Below, piece by piece: positions 16,658-24,789 of a stretch of DNA of 64,000 bases. The stretch covers positions 1 through 64,000 of the forward strand of contig NZ_JALDAX010000003.1 in the NCBI RefSeq assembly GCF_022698145.1, read 5' to 3'. A model generated the notes under the pieces. It was given only the letters and a program-made list of their open reading frames with translations, had not been told where the DNA came from and made no database searches. Source of the stretch: Streptomyces spinosisporus. Lineage in GTDB: Bacteria > Actinomycetota > Actinomycetes > Streptomycetales > Streptomycetaceae. The stretch's first letter is position 1; each line of letters opens with the position of its first letter. A program made the position numbers and the translations under genes.

Positions 16658-17823
16658 GCCGACACCTCCTGACGGGACGCCAACTCCTGCAGCAGGCCGA
16701 CGACTTCGGCCGGCTCGGGCATGGCGTCGATCTGCGCCTTCAGTCCTGCCGCGGCCGTACGGAACTCCGGCTCGGCCAGCAGCCGGCCGATCGACTTCTC
16801 CAGCCGGGCGTCGCTGTTCTGCTCCTCGGCCGCGTCCAGGCTCAGCGCGGCGCCCGCGCCCGCGACCTTGTCGCCCGCGACGAACTCGTCGCCGACCTGC
16901 GGCAGCACCAGCTGCGGCACGCCCAGGGCGGCCGCGCCCAGCAGCGGGACCGCGCCGCCGTGATGGATCGCCAGGTCGCTGCCCGGGAAGAGCACGCCGG
17001 GCGCGCTCTCGGCGACGAACGTGACGCCCTCCGGTTCCGTGCCCAGATCCGCACGGAAGCGGTCGGGGACGCTCACCACCGCCTCGACGCCGCCGGTCCG
17101 CCCCAGCGCGTCGACGACGCGGCGCAGCAGCGGCAGTCCGCCCAGCTCCAGGGTGAGCCCGCCGAGGGTGAGGGCCACCCGGCGGCCGGGCGGCGCGGCG
17201 AACGGCCGCGGGGTGGTGCCTCCGGTGTGCGGGACGGGCCGCACGGGACGGCCCTCGGGCGCCTCGGCGCTGCGCAGCGCGGGCGGCGCCGGGTCGAGGA
17301 TCAGGGTGGGCCGGGGCACGGAGTTCAGGCCGAGCCGCTCGCACATGGGGCCCAGCCACATCAGCGTCAGCTTCAGCATGTGCTCGCCGGTCGGGTTGAC
17401 GCCCCAGCGGTGCTGCACGCTCGGGATGCCCAGCACCTCGCCGACGATCGGCGCGGTGAAGTCCATGTGGTCGGAGACCACCAGGTCGGCCTCCCACGCG
17501 CGCGCCAGATCCAGGTAGTCGGGCAGGACATAGCCGGTGTGGTTGCGGAACAGCTGCGCCGCGGCCTGGATCTTCTGGGCCGGCGGGCGGCCGGCCGTCT
17601 CGATGGGTCGCGGCCCGCCGGGGCCCCGGCCGCCGAGCAGGTCCTCGTAGTGGAAGTGGTCCCCGTACGTCACCGCGCGCAGGCCCGCGTCCCGGGCGGG
17701 CCCGGTGACGTCGGGCTGCCCGGTGACCAGCACGTCGTGGCCGGCGTCGAGCAGCGCCTCGGCGAGCGGGAGCATCGGCAGGAAGTGCGTGTCGACGGGG
17801 GAGCTGATGATCAGTACGCGCAT
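16654..17823 (-). CDS. Glycosyltransferase (GT1 family), copy 2
   Basis: A 389-residue GT-B protein opening MRVLIISSPVDTHFLPM. The nucleotide-sugar motif reads LAIHHGGAVPLLGAAALG, where the usual Asn/Ser-Thr after HHGG is replaced by Ala-Val-Pro. That segment contacts the donor diphosphate, so this copy is the most divergent of the set and may be specialised or have an accessory role. It overlaps the end of copy 3 by 13 bases and sits in the same operon. Family membership is firm. Confidence 0.85.
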   Translation of the reverse strand: MRVLIISSPVDTHFLPMLPLAEALLDAGHDVLVTGQPDVTGPARDAGLRAVTYGDHFHYEDLLGGRGPGGPRPIETAGRPPAQKIQAAAQLFRNHTGYVLPDYLDLARAWEADLVVSDHMDFTAPIVGEVLGIPSVQHRWGVNPTGEHMLKLTLMWLGPMCERLGLNSVPRPTLILDPAPPALRSAEAPEGRPVRPVPHTGGTTPRPFAAPPGRRVALTLGGLTLELGGLPLLRRVVDALGRTGGVEAVVSVPDRFRADLGTEPEGVTFVAESAPGVLFPGSDLAIHHGGAVPLLGAAALGVPQLVLPQVGDEFVAGDKVAGAGAALSLDAAEEQNSDARLEKSIGRLLAEPEFRTAAAGLKAQIDAMPEPAEVVGLLQELASRQEVSA

Positions 17824-18977
17824 CGCAGGTTCTCCAGGTCACGGACGACGGCGGCGGGGCTGGGCATGTCGGCGATGGTCCGGCCCAGTTCGGCGGCGCC
17901 CTTGGCGAGCCGGTCCTCGCTGAGCAGGGTGCGCACCGCGCGGGCGACGGACGCCGGGTCGTTCTGCTCCTCGGCGGTGCCGAGGGTGAGTCCGGCGTCG
18001 GCGGCGGTCAGCAGGTCGCCGCCCTGGAACTGGTCCACCAGCTGCGGCAGGATCAGCTGCCGTACGCCGAAACTGGCCACCGTCAGCAGGGTGTTGGCGC
18101 CGCCGTGGGTGACCACGGCGTCGGTCCTGTCGAGGAAGCCGGCCAGCGGCGTCGGCGGGATCAGCCGCACATTGGGCGGTACGGTGCCGAGCTGGTCCAG
18201 GAACTCCTCCTGCACCGTCATCACCGCCTCGGCCTCCGGGAGGTCGCCGAAGGCCTGGATGATGCCGCGGAACATCGACAGGCCGCCGAGCGCGATGGTC
18301 TGGCGGCCCATTGTCACGCAGACCCGCGGGCGCTTCCCGCGCCGGCGCAGCCACTCGGGCACCTCGCCGGTGCCGTTGAAGGGGATGTGCCGGATCGGGG
18401 TGCCCGGCGGGGTCCCCGGGCACAGCAGCTGCGGCGGCGCCGGGTCGAGGACCAGGTCCGGCTGCGGCAACCCGCCCTCGATGCCGAGGCGTTCACAGGT
18501 ACCGGCCAGCAGGTCCTCGGCGGTGCCGCGCATCAGATGGCTCATCGGGTCGACGCCCCAGCGGTGCGAGACCACCGGGATGCCGAGCGCGCCGCCGACG
18601 ATCAGCGCCGACCAGTCGAAGATCTCCGAGATCACCAGGTCGGGCTTCCAGTGGCGGGCCAACTCCAGGTAGCGCGGGGCGAGATAGCGGGAGTGCAGCA
18701 CCCACACCCGGGAGCCGATGACGGTCATCTGCGGGGTGAGCGGGCCGACCACCTCCAGCGGCCGCTTGCCCGGCGGGAGCGGCGGGGTCAGCAGGTCCTT
18801 GCAGAAGAACTGGCGGCCCACCGTGACCGTGGACAGTCCCGCGGAGCGGGCCATGGGGACGATGTCGGGCTGCCCGGCGACCAGCACCTCGTGCCCGGCG
18901 CCGCGCAGCGCCCAGGCCAGCGGCACCATGCAGGTGAAGTGGGTGGACTCGGGAGAGCTCAGGATGAGTACGCGCAT
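17811..18977 (-). CDS. Glycosyltransferase (GT1 family), copy 3
   Basis: A 388-residue GT-B protein opening MRVLILSSPESTHFTC, with DAVVTHGGANTLLTVASFG as the donor motif; the first His of HHGG is Thr here. SHRWGVDPMSH in the acceptor half is shared with copies 1 and 2 (QHRWGVDP, QHRWGVNP), so these three form a paralogous group that probably arose by duplication in the cluster. Its ATG overlaps the copy 4 stop (TGATG). The sugar transferred is unknown. Confidence 0.87.
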   Translation of the reverse strand: MRVLILSSPESTHFTCMVPLAWALRGAGHEVLVAGQPDIVPMARSAGLSTVTVGRQFFCKDLLTPPLPPGKRPLEVVGPLTPQMTVIGSRVWVLHSRYLAPRYLELARHWKPDLVISEIFDWSALIVGGALGIPVVSHRWGVDPMSHLMRGTAEDLLAGTCERLGIEGGLPQPDLVLDPAPPQLLCPGTPPGTPIRHIPFNGTGEVPEWLRRRGKRPRVCVTMGRQTIALGGLSMFRGIIQAFGDLPEAEAVMTVQEEFLDQLGTVPPNVRLIPPTPLAGFLDRTDAVVTHGGANTLLTVASFGVRQLILPQLVDQFQGGDLLTAADAGLTLGTAEEQNDPASVARAVRTLLSEDRLAKGAAELGRTIADMPSPAAVVRDLENLRCAY

Positions 18978-20215
18978 CAGGGTTCCTCGTCTTCGGAAAG
19001 GGGGGCGGCGGGCCGGACCGCCGTGGGGACCTCGGTGTGGCCGGCGCGCACGCACTCCTCCAGGAACTCCACGAGCCGTGCGGGGGCCGGCATCCGGTCG
19101 ATCTCGTCCTTGAGCGCGGCGGCGCGGCAGCGGTAGCCGGGGCGGGTGAGCAGATCCCGTACGGCGTCGAACACGTCCGCGCCGGTGTCGCCGCCGGCCG
19201 GCTCCGCCGCCAGCGCGTCACCGGCGCCGGAGGCGCGCACCAGATGGGCCCAGTGCTCCTGGAAGGCGTTCTGCGGCAGCAGCAGCTGCGGCAGCCGGTG
19301 CGTGACGGCGAGCAGTCCGCTGCCGACGCCGCCGTGGTGCACCAGCGCGTCGCAGTGCGCGAGCAGCACGTCCAGCGGAAAGTCCGCCACGAGGCGTACG
19401 TCGTGCGGGAGTTGGCGTTCGACCTCTGCGGCCTGGGCACCGGTGACGGCCAGCACCACGTCCGCGCCCAGCTCGCGCAGGCTCGCCACCACCTGGTCGC
19501 GGACCCGGTCCAGCGCGCTCGTGGTGACTCCGCCGGTCACGCACACCAGGGGCCGCTCCGATTCCCGTGCCGCGCGCAGCCAGTCCGGCAGGACGGCGGG
19601 GCCGCTGTAGGGGACGTAGCGCATGTCGGCACGGCGCACCGGGTGCGGCGGGCGCAGGCCGGGCGGGCACGGGTCGATCCACACGGAGGGGCCGATCAGC
19701 GGGTCGACGCCGAAGCGCTCGAAGAGCCGCGCGTACGACGGCCGCAGCTCGGCCTCGCTCTCGCAGTGCACGCCCAGCGACACGCCCCAGGTGTGGCCCA
19801 CGGCCGGGACCTTGAGGACGGCCGCGGCCACCTGGCCCGCCGCCGCGGCCGTGTCGTGCACCACGAGGTCGGGGCGCCAGAAGCGGGCGAAGGCGACCAG
19901 GTCGTCGGTGAGGGTGTCGGCGACGGCGATCATCTTCTCGATCAGGGCGTCACCGAGGTCCGGGTCAAGGGCGGCGACACTCTCGCCACGGGACTTCAAC
20001 CGCCCGGGCCCGAGGCCCAGTTGCCGCGCCGCCGCCGCTCCCGCGGCCTCCTCGTCGCCGATCGGCACGGCCACCAGGCCGGCCCGGGTCACCGGCGCCA
20101 CACACTGCGGCCGCACCGCCACCCGCACCTCGTGCCCCGCCAACCGGGCGGCCCAGGCGAGCGGGATGATCCAGGGAACATGGGCCGGGCCGTGCCCCAC
20201 GAACAACACGCGCAT
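18977..20215 (-). CDS. Glycosyltransferase (GT1 family), copy 4, head of the GT/MFS operon
   Basis: A 412-residue GT-B protein opening MRVLFVGHGPAHVPWI, with DALVHHGGVGSGLLAVTHR as the donor motif and LPQNAFQEHWAH after it. It is longer and more divergent than copies 1-3, with an extra charged stretch near residues 55-95 and an acidic tail (APLSEDEEP). It is the first gene of a leftward operon (copy 4, 3, 2, exporter, copy 1). A candidate SARP operator lies about 45 bp upstream. Donor and acceptor are not deducible. Confidence 0.86.
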   Translation of the reverse strand: MRVLFVGHGPAHVPWIIPLAWAARLAGHEVRVAVRPQCVAPVTRAGLVAVPIGDEEAAGAAAARQLGLGPGRLKSRGESVAALDPDLGDALIEKMIAVADTLTDDLVAFARFWRPDLVVHDTAAAAGQVAAAVLKVPAVGHTWGVSLGVHCESEAELRPSYARLFERFGVDPLIGPSVWIDPCPPGLRPPHPVRRADMRYVPYSGPAVLPDWLRAARESERPLVCVTGGVTTSALDRVRDQVVASLRELGADVVLAVTGAQAAEVERQLPHDVRLVADFPLDVLLAHCDALVHHGGVGSGLLAVTHRLPQLLLPQNAFQEHWAHLVRASGAGDALAAEPAGGDTGADVFDAVRDLLTRPGYRCRAAALKDEIDRMPAPARLVEFLEECVRAGHTEVPTAVRPAAPLSEDEEP

Positions 20216-20260
20216 CCAGATGCCTCACTCCATCGAATTCCGGACAGTGCCAGCCCAAGA

Positions 20261-20289
20261 GTGAGCGCACCGACTCGAACCCGACTCGC
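20261..20289 (-). promoter_or_regulatory. Candidate SARP operator before the GT/MFS operon
   Basis: The minus strand reads GCGAGTC-GGGT-TCGAGTC-GGTG-CGCTCAC: two good heptamers and a weak third, spaced at 11 bp. It ends about 45 bp before the ATG at 20215, the same distance seen at other operon heads here. Confidence 0.45.
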
Positions 20290-20387
20290 GCCACGTAGGA
20301 ACGACTTGGCGGCCGGCGCCGTGTGTTTGTTCTTGGGCGTCGGGGGCTGCGGGGGGATCTCTGAGGGGGCGGGGCGGCGCATCTTTC

Positions 20388-20417
20388 AGGGGCGCGGGGA
20401 ACTGCGCGACAAGCCAC
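20388..20417 (+). repeat. Dispersed intergenic repeat, copy A
   Basis: AGGGGCGCGGGGAACTGCGC, then GACAAGCCAC, one of four near-identical copies in this window (also near 34606, 38977 and 45761). All are intergenic. The same kind of sequence is widespread between Streptomyces genes. A GCGC/GCGC mini-stem is present. Confidence 0.8.
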
Positions 20418-20420
20418 GAT

Positions 20421-20452
20421 GCCGCGGCAGTCGCTCAACGACCTGCCGCGGC
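20421..20452. terminator. Hairpin after the ABC permease gene
   Basis: GCCGCGGCAG and CTGCCGCGGC form a perfect 10-bp stem with a 12-base loop, 23 bases beyond the permease stop at 20475. It probably ends the leftward ABC transcript, leaving copy 4 of the glycosyltransferases under its own promoter. Confidence 0.6.
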
Positions 20453-20474
20453 ACCGCGAACGAAAAGAGAGGGC

Positions 20475-21188
20475 TCAGGCCCGACGCCCACCCCGCCGAT
20501 AGGCATACGCGGCGAACGCAGCCAACAGCACCGTCCACACACCCAGCACCGCAACCCCACTCGCCGAAAACGCAGACCCCTTGGCGGCGTCCCACGACAG
20601 CTCCGCATACCGGAACACCGGCGTCTCCTTGGACAACGGCTGCGCCCACGAGGGCAAACTGGCGACCGGCAGCATCAACCCACCCAGCAGCGTCAGCGAC
20701 AGATACGACAACGTCCCCGCGATCTGCGCCAGTTGCGCCGGGAACAGATACCCGATCCCGATCCCCAGCATGGCCAGCGGAGCGATCCCCACCCACAGCA
20801 GCACGAACACCTCGAGCCAGGTCCCCGCCGAGAGGTGAACCCCCTTGTACAGCGCGCCGACCAGACCGATCACCACGATCGGCATGATCCCCAGGCACGT
20901 GGCCACGGCCCCCCGCGCCACCACGACCTGCGCCGGCGACAGCGGGGTCAGCCGCAGCTGGCGCAGCCAGCCGAGCGCACGGTCCTCGGCGATCCCGGTG
21001 CCGTTGGTGATGACCACGCCGAGCGCGCCGAAGGCGGCCGCGCCGACCATCGAGCGGGCCAGCGACTCCTGGTCGGGCCCGCCTCCGGCCACCGTCAGAT
21101 ACAGGCCGACCGGCATCACGAGGCTCATCATCAGATAGCCGCCGTTGCGGATCAGCCGCAGGATCTCCAGGCGGATGTAGCCGATCAT
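20475..21188 (-). CDS. ABC-2 type exporter permease (DrrB-like)
   Basis: A 237-residue membrane protein with about six hydrophobic segments (for example MMSLVMPVGLYLTVAGG, MLGIGIGYLFPAQLAQIAG and VLGVWTVLLAAFAAYAYRR) and a basic C-terminus (RRGGRRA). It would form the channel of a two-gene exporter with the ATPase encoded just upstream; their genes overlap by four bases (ATGA). DrrAB-type systems export anthracyclines and related glycosides and give self-resistance. Confidence 0.88.
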   Translation of the reverse strand: MIGYIRLEILRLIRNGGYLMMSLVMPVGLYLTVAGGGPDQESLARSMVGAAAFGALGVVITNGTGIAEDRALGWLRQLRLTPLSPAQVVVARGAVATCLGIMPIVVIGLVGALYKGVHLSAGTWLEVFVLLWVGIAPLAMLGIGIGYLFPAQLAQIAGTLSYLSLTLLGGLMLPVASLPSWAQPLSKETPVFRYAELSWDAAKGSAFSASGVAVLGVWTVLLAAFAAYAYRRGGRRA

Positions 21189-22159
21189 CGGTCCTGTCCC
21201 TCCGCGTTCGCGGTCTCACGGTGACGCGCCCCGTGGGTGAGCGCGATGAACGCCTCCTCCAGGCCGACGCCGGAGACCTCCAGGTCGTCGAAGGCGTCGG
21301 CGCGCGCCAGGGCGTGCACGGTCCGGTCCGACTCGGTGGTGCGCAGATGCACCCGCCCGCCGTGGAACTGCACCCCGGTCACCCCGGGCAGCAGCTCATA
21401 GCCCTCCTGCGCGCCGCGCGGCACGAAGGAGACGGTGCGGCCCTCGATCATGTTCTTGATGCGAGCCGGTGTGTCGTCGGCGACGACCTTGCCGGCGGCG
21501 ATCACCACCACACGGTCCGCGCTGGTGTCGGCCTCCTCCAGGTAGTGCGTGGAGAACAGCACGGTGTTGCCGCGCTCGGCGTAGCGCTGCATCGCCGCCC
21601 ACAGCTCGCGCCGCGACTCCACGTCGAGGGCGGCCGTCGGCTCGTCGAGCACCACGAGATCGGGGTTGCCGGCCAGCGCCAGCGCGAACCGCACCCGCTG
21701 TGCCTGGCCGCCAGAGAGCCGGTCCACGCGCTGTCCCGCGATCCCGGTGAGCTGCGCGAGGTCGAGCACCTCGGCCAGCGGCAGCGGGTCGCGGTAGGTC
21801 TGCCGTACGAAGCCGACCAGTTCGCGCACGGTGACCCGGGGGATCATCTTCCCCTCCTGCAGCATGGCGCCCAAATGGCCCGCGCGCATGGCCTGTTCGG
21901 GCCGCTTGCCGAACACCTCGACCGTGCCCTCGTCCGGCGGGACCAGACCGAGCAGGATGCCGATGGTGGTGGACTTGCCGGCGCCGTTGGGGCCGAGCAG
22001 GGCCACCGACTCGCCGCGTGCGATGGTCAGATCGATGCCGTCGACGGCGCGGACGCTGCCGTACTGCTTGACGACGCCGCGGAAGGCCACGGCGGGCGGG
22101 CCGGCGGACTGTGCCATGGGGGAGGGCACGTGTTCCCTTTCCTGTACGAGCGGAGGCAT
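21185..22159 (-). CDS. ABC transporter ATPase (DrrA-like)
   Basis: A 324-residue ATPase with Walker A GPNGAGKST, signature LSGGQAQRV, Walker B LVVLDEPTAAL and the H-loop FSTHYLEEAD. The C-terminal extension of about 90 residues is typical of DrrA-type subunits. It powers the adjacent ABC-2 permease for drug efflux. The ATG at 22159 is one base after the stop of glycosyltransferase copy 5, suggesting coupling. A GTG at 22129 has a better ribosome site (AGGAAAGGGA) and would shorten the protein by ten residues. Confidence 0.92.
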   Translation of the reverse strand: MPPLVQEREHVPSPMAQSAGPPAVAFRGVVKQYGSVRAVDGIDLTIARGESVALLGPNGAGKSTTIGILLGLVPPDEGTVEVFGKRPEQAMRAGHLGAMLQEGKMIPRVTVRELVGFVRQTYRDPLPLAEVLDLAQLTGIAGQRVDRLSGGQAQRVRFALALAGNPDLVVLDEPTAALDVESRRELWAAMQRYAERGNTVLFSTHYLEEADTSADRVVVIAAGKVVADDTPARIKNMIEGRTVSFVPRGAQEGYELLPGVTGVQFHGGRVHLRTTESDRTVHALARADAFDDLEVSGVGLEEAFIALTHGARHRETANAEGQDR

Positions 22160-22160
22160 G

Positions 22161-23333
22161 TCAGATCAGCCCTTCCAAGGTGCGGACCAGTTCGGTGGGG
22201 CCGGGCAGGCCGGCGATCTCCGCGCCGACGGCACGGGCGGCCTTGCGGTGGTGCTCCTCGCCCAGCAGGTCGGCCAGGGCCTGACGGACGAGGCGCGGGT
22301 CGTGCTGCTGCTCCTCGCCGGCGAGGCTGATCCCGCCGCCGGACCGCTCGACGAGGCGGGCCGTGGTCTGCAGGAACGGCTTGTCGCCGGGCAGCACCAG
22401 CTGGGGCACACCCGCGACGAAGGACGTCATGGTGGTGCCGCTGCCGCCGTGGTGCACGGTGACCGCGGTGTGCCGCAGCAGCGGGCCGATCGGGAAGCGG
22501 TCCACCACCCGTACCGTGGCGGGCAGTTCACCGAGCAGCGGGTGGTACTCGGCGTCGATCGGCAGCACCGCCTCCGCGCCCAGTTGGGCGCAGGCGTCCA
22601 GGACATGCCGGAAGCCCGGCGGCAGCGTGCCGGTCTCGGCGATGTGCCGCCCGTGCCACATGCCCAGGCAGACCAGCACCCGGGGCCGTTCGGGGGGCTC
22701 GATGGCCCAGGCGGGCAGTTCGGCCGTGCCGCTGTAGGGGATGTAGCGGGTGAGCAGGGACGGGTCGTCCTCGCCCTCGGGCAGCAGGGACGGGGGGCTC
22801 GGGTCGACCAGCAGCGCCGGTGCGGGAAAGCCGTCCGCGGAGCCGTACTCCCGTGCCAGATCGCGGAGTTGGACCACGGCCTGGCGCAGCAGCGGGCCGG
22901 TGATGTCGTCCGGGCCGTAGCGGTGGACCACACCGGGCACACCGAGCGCGCCGGCCACGATCAGCCCGCCGAACTCCACCGGGTCGGTGACCACCAGGTC
23001 CGGCTGCCAGGCACGGCCGAGCGCCACGAAGTCGTCGAGGTAGCCGCCGAGCCGGTGGCGCCAGCGTGCCCCGACCGCCGCCCACTCCGACTCCGCGCGC
23101 TGCTCCAGCGCGCCCCGGCCGACCATCGTGACGGCACCGGGCCGGGTCTGCTGCTGCCGGGTGGTCCCCGAGCCGCCGATCAGCCGGCCGTCCAGGCCCG
23201 CGGCCCGCGCGCTGCGCACCACGTCGGTGTCGCCGGCGACCAGCACCTCGTGCCCGGCCGCGCGCAGCGCCCAGGTCAGCGGGACCATCGGCATCAGATG
23301 GCTGGGCACCAGGGCCGTCATCAGGACACGCAC
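22161..23333 (-). CDS. Glycosyltransferase (GT1 family), copy 5
   Basis: A 390-residue GT-B protein opening MRVLMTALVPSHLMPMVPL, with TVHHGGSGTTMTSFVAGVPQ as the donor motif, the most canonical of the five. It heads the operon that continues into the ABC exporter, so it may act late, just before export. The GTG start has GAGGAGG upstream. The open frame continues far upstream but runs antisense to the KAS III gene and is not coding there. Confidence 0.88.
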   Translation of the reverse strand: MRVLMTALVPSHLMPMVPLTWALRAAGHEVLVAGDTDVVRSARAAGLDGRLIGGSGTTRQQQTRPGAVTMVGRGALEQRAESEWAAVGARWRHRLGGYLDDFVALGRAWQPDLVVTDPVEFGGLIVAGALGVPGVVHRYGPDDITGPLLRQAVVQLRDLAREYGSADGFPAPALLVDPSPPSLLPEGEDDPSLLTRYIPYSGTAELPAWAIEPPERPRVLVCLGMWHGRHIAETGTLPPGFRHVLDACAQLGAEAVLPIDAEYHPLLGELPATVRVVDRFPIGPLLRHTAVTVHHGGSGTTMTSFVAGVPQLVLPGDKPFLQTTARLVERSGGGISLAGEEQQHDPRLVRQALADLLGEEHHRKAARAVGAEIAGLPGPTELVRTLEGLI

Positions 23334-23546
23334 GGCGCCTCCTCGCTGCGAAGCCCCCGCGCGCTGCGCAGGGGCGGGACTCGGGGTGCGGTGTACGGGG
23401 GAATCGGCGGCCGGGGTCGGGGCACGCCCGTGCGGGCGGTCGGCGGGATGCGCACGGCGGATCTCCGGATGTTCGGTGGGGGGTCGGCGGGCAGGGTCCG
23501 CCCTCGGGCTGTGCGTCCAGCCTGACGACCACGGCTCGCGCGCCCC

Positions 23547-23575
23547 TCGCATCCCGCTGGAGCGCCACTGGAGCC
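23547..23575 (+). promoter_or_regulatory. Second, weaker heptamer array before the KAS III gene
   Basis: TCGCATC-CCGC-TGGAGCG-CCAC-TGGAGCC keeps the 11-bp period. The TGGAG heptamers recur near 38904. It lies about 115 bp before the ATG. Confidence 0.3.
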
Positions 23576-23604
23576 GGTCCCCTCCGCCCGTTCCCCTGCC
23601 GGAC

Positions 23605-23633
23605 TCCAGCGCCTTTCGAGAGCCGGTCGCGAC
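23605..23633 (+). promoter_or_regulatory. Candidate SARP operator before the KAS III operon
   Basis: TCCAGCG-CCTT-TCGAGAG-CCGG-TCGCGAC: three heptamers beginning TC, each 11 bp apart, ending 57 bp before the ATG at 23691. Geometry and distance match the sites before the other operon heads. Confidence 0.45.
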
Positions 23634-23690
23634 CTTGGGCGCATGCCGGAAGTCCTGACGACCCCGACCGCCGAACCGGAGGAGTAGCGG

Positions 23691-24755
23691 ATGCGCTGGA
23701 GAGAGATCTATGTCGCCGGTGTCGGCAGCTGGCTGCCCGACCCCGTGCCGGTCGCCGAGGCCGTCGCGGCCGGGGAGTGCGGGCAGGAGTGGATCGACGA
23801 CTTCGGCTACGAGTCCGTGGTGATCGCGCGGGAGGCCGCGGGCGAGACGTGGACGGCGCCGCCGGACATGGCGGTCGCCGCGGCCCGGGTCGCGCACGAG
23901 CGGTCCGGGCTCGCCAAGTCGGCGTACGCACTGCTGCTGCACGGCAGCACCTGGTACCAGGGCCTGGACATCTGGCCCGCCGCCTCCTACATCGCGGGCC
24001 GCGCCGTCGGCAGGACGGTGCCCGCCCTCGACGTGCAGCAGCGCTGCAACATCGGCATCAGCTCCCTGGAACTGGCCGCCGCCCACCTGAGCGTGGGCCA
24101 CGGCACGGGCAGCGCGGTCATGGTCACCACCGCCGACCGCTTCGGCGGCCCCGGCGCCGACCGCTGGCACCTCAGGCACGGCAACGCCTACGCCGACGGC
24201 GCCACCGCGACCGTACTGTCCGGCGAGGGCGGCTTCGCCCGCCTGGTCGCCACCGCCACCGTCGCCGACAACGGCCTGGAGCCCATGGCCCGCGGCGACG
24301 AGCCGCTCGGTCCGGTCTCCCGGGCCGCCGAGCGGCAGATCGACCTGACCGCACGCGGCGAGGCTCAACTGGCCCACAGCGACGAGACGTTGACGAACAT
24401 CCGGTTCGGCAAGGTGATGGGCGAGGCCAAGCAGGCCGTCCTCGACGAGGCCGGCCTCGACATCGGCGACATCACCCGGGTGGTGATCCCCTCCACCGGC
24501 CGGATCAAGGGCCCCTTCCAGATCCACCACCTGATCGGCGTCGACGAGTCGGTCACCACCTGGGACTTCGCCCGCCGCACCGGCCACATCGGCGCCGGCG
24601 ACTGGGCCGCGGGCCTCGAACACCTGCTGCTCACCGGCGCGTTGAACCCCGGCGACCACGTGATGCTCTACGGCGGCGGCGCCGGCTACACGATCACCAC
24701 GGCCGTCCTGGAGATCCTCGCGGTGCCCGACTGGGCCGCATCCGCCGCGGCATGA
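23691..24755 (+). CDS. KAS III-like acyltransferase (CerJ/PokM3/ChlB6 group)
   Basis: A 354-residue thiolase-fold protein with nucleophile Cys119 in LDVQQRCNIGISS. It resembles KAS III proteins that move acyl groups from a carrier protein to a sugar hydroxyl (CerJ, PokM3, ChlB6, AviN) rather than starting a polyketide. The usual HQANxRI motif reads PSTGRIKG (His replaced, position 269) and the usual GNT region reads GHIGAGD, so the canonical Asn is absent and Asp304 is available, as in CerJ-type ester-forming enzymes. Together with the ligase/ACP pair near 12-13 kb it could acylate the sugar chain. A starter-unit role cannot be excluded. Confidence 0.8.
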   Translation: MRWREIYVAGVGSWLPDPVPVAEAVAAGECGQEWIDDFGYESVVIAREAAGETWTAPPDMAVAAARVAHERSGLAKSAYALLLHGSTWYQGLDIWPAASYIAGRAVGRTVPALDVQQRCNIGISSLELAAAHLSVGHGTGSAVMVTTADRFGGPGADRWHLRHGNAYADGATATVLSGEGGFARLVATATVADNGLEPMARGDEPLGPVSRAAERQIDLTARGEAQLAHSDETLTNIRFGKVMGEAKQAVLDEAGLDIGDITRVVIPSTGRIKGPFQIHHLIGVDESVTTWDFARRTGHIGAGDWAAGLEHLLLTGALNPGDHVMLYGGGAGYTITTAVLEILAVPDWAASAAA

Positions 24756-24789
24756 ACCCCCTTACGACCACGAGGAGTTGGCACACCCC

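Larger units (their letters stand above)
23334..23690. other. Divergent intergenic region, 357 bp
   Basis: This gap lies between glycosyltransferase copy 5 (leftward) and the KAS III gene (rightward). It must hold promoters in both directions. The 130 bases before the KAS III gene contain two heptamer arrays with an 11-bp period (annotated separately). The rest is GC-rich without a convincing reading frame. Confidence 0.6.

Noticed and set aside
16960..18672. A 570-codon rightward frame opposite glycosyltransferases
   Set aside because: It lies antisense to two confirmed glycosyltransferase genes and shows no domain; codon bias fits the opposite strand.
22161..24659. Extension of glycosyltransferase copy 5 to an 832-residue protein
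   Set aside because: The extra N-terminal part would run antisense through the KAS III gene; the GTG at 23333 has a strong ribosome site and gives the normal family length.
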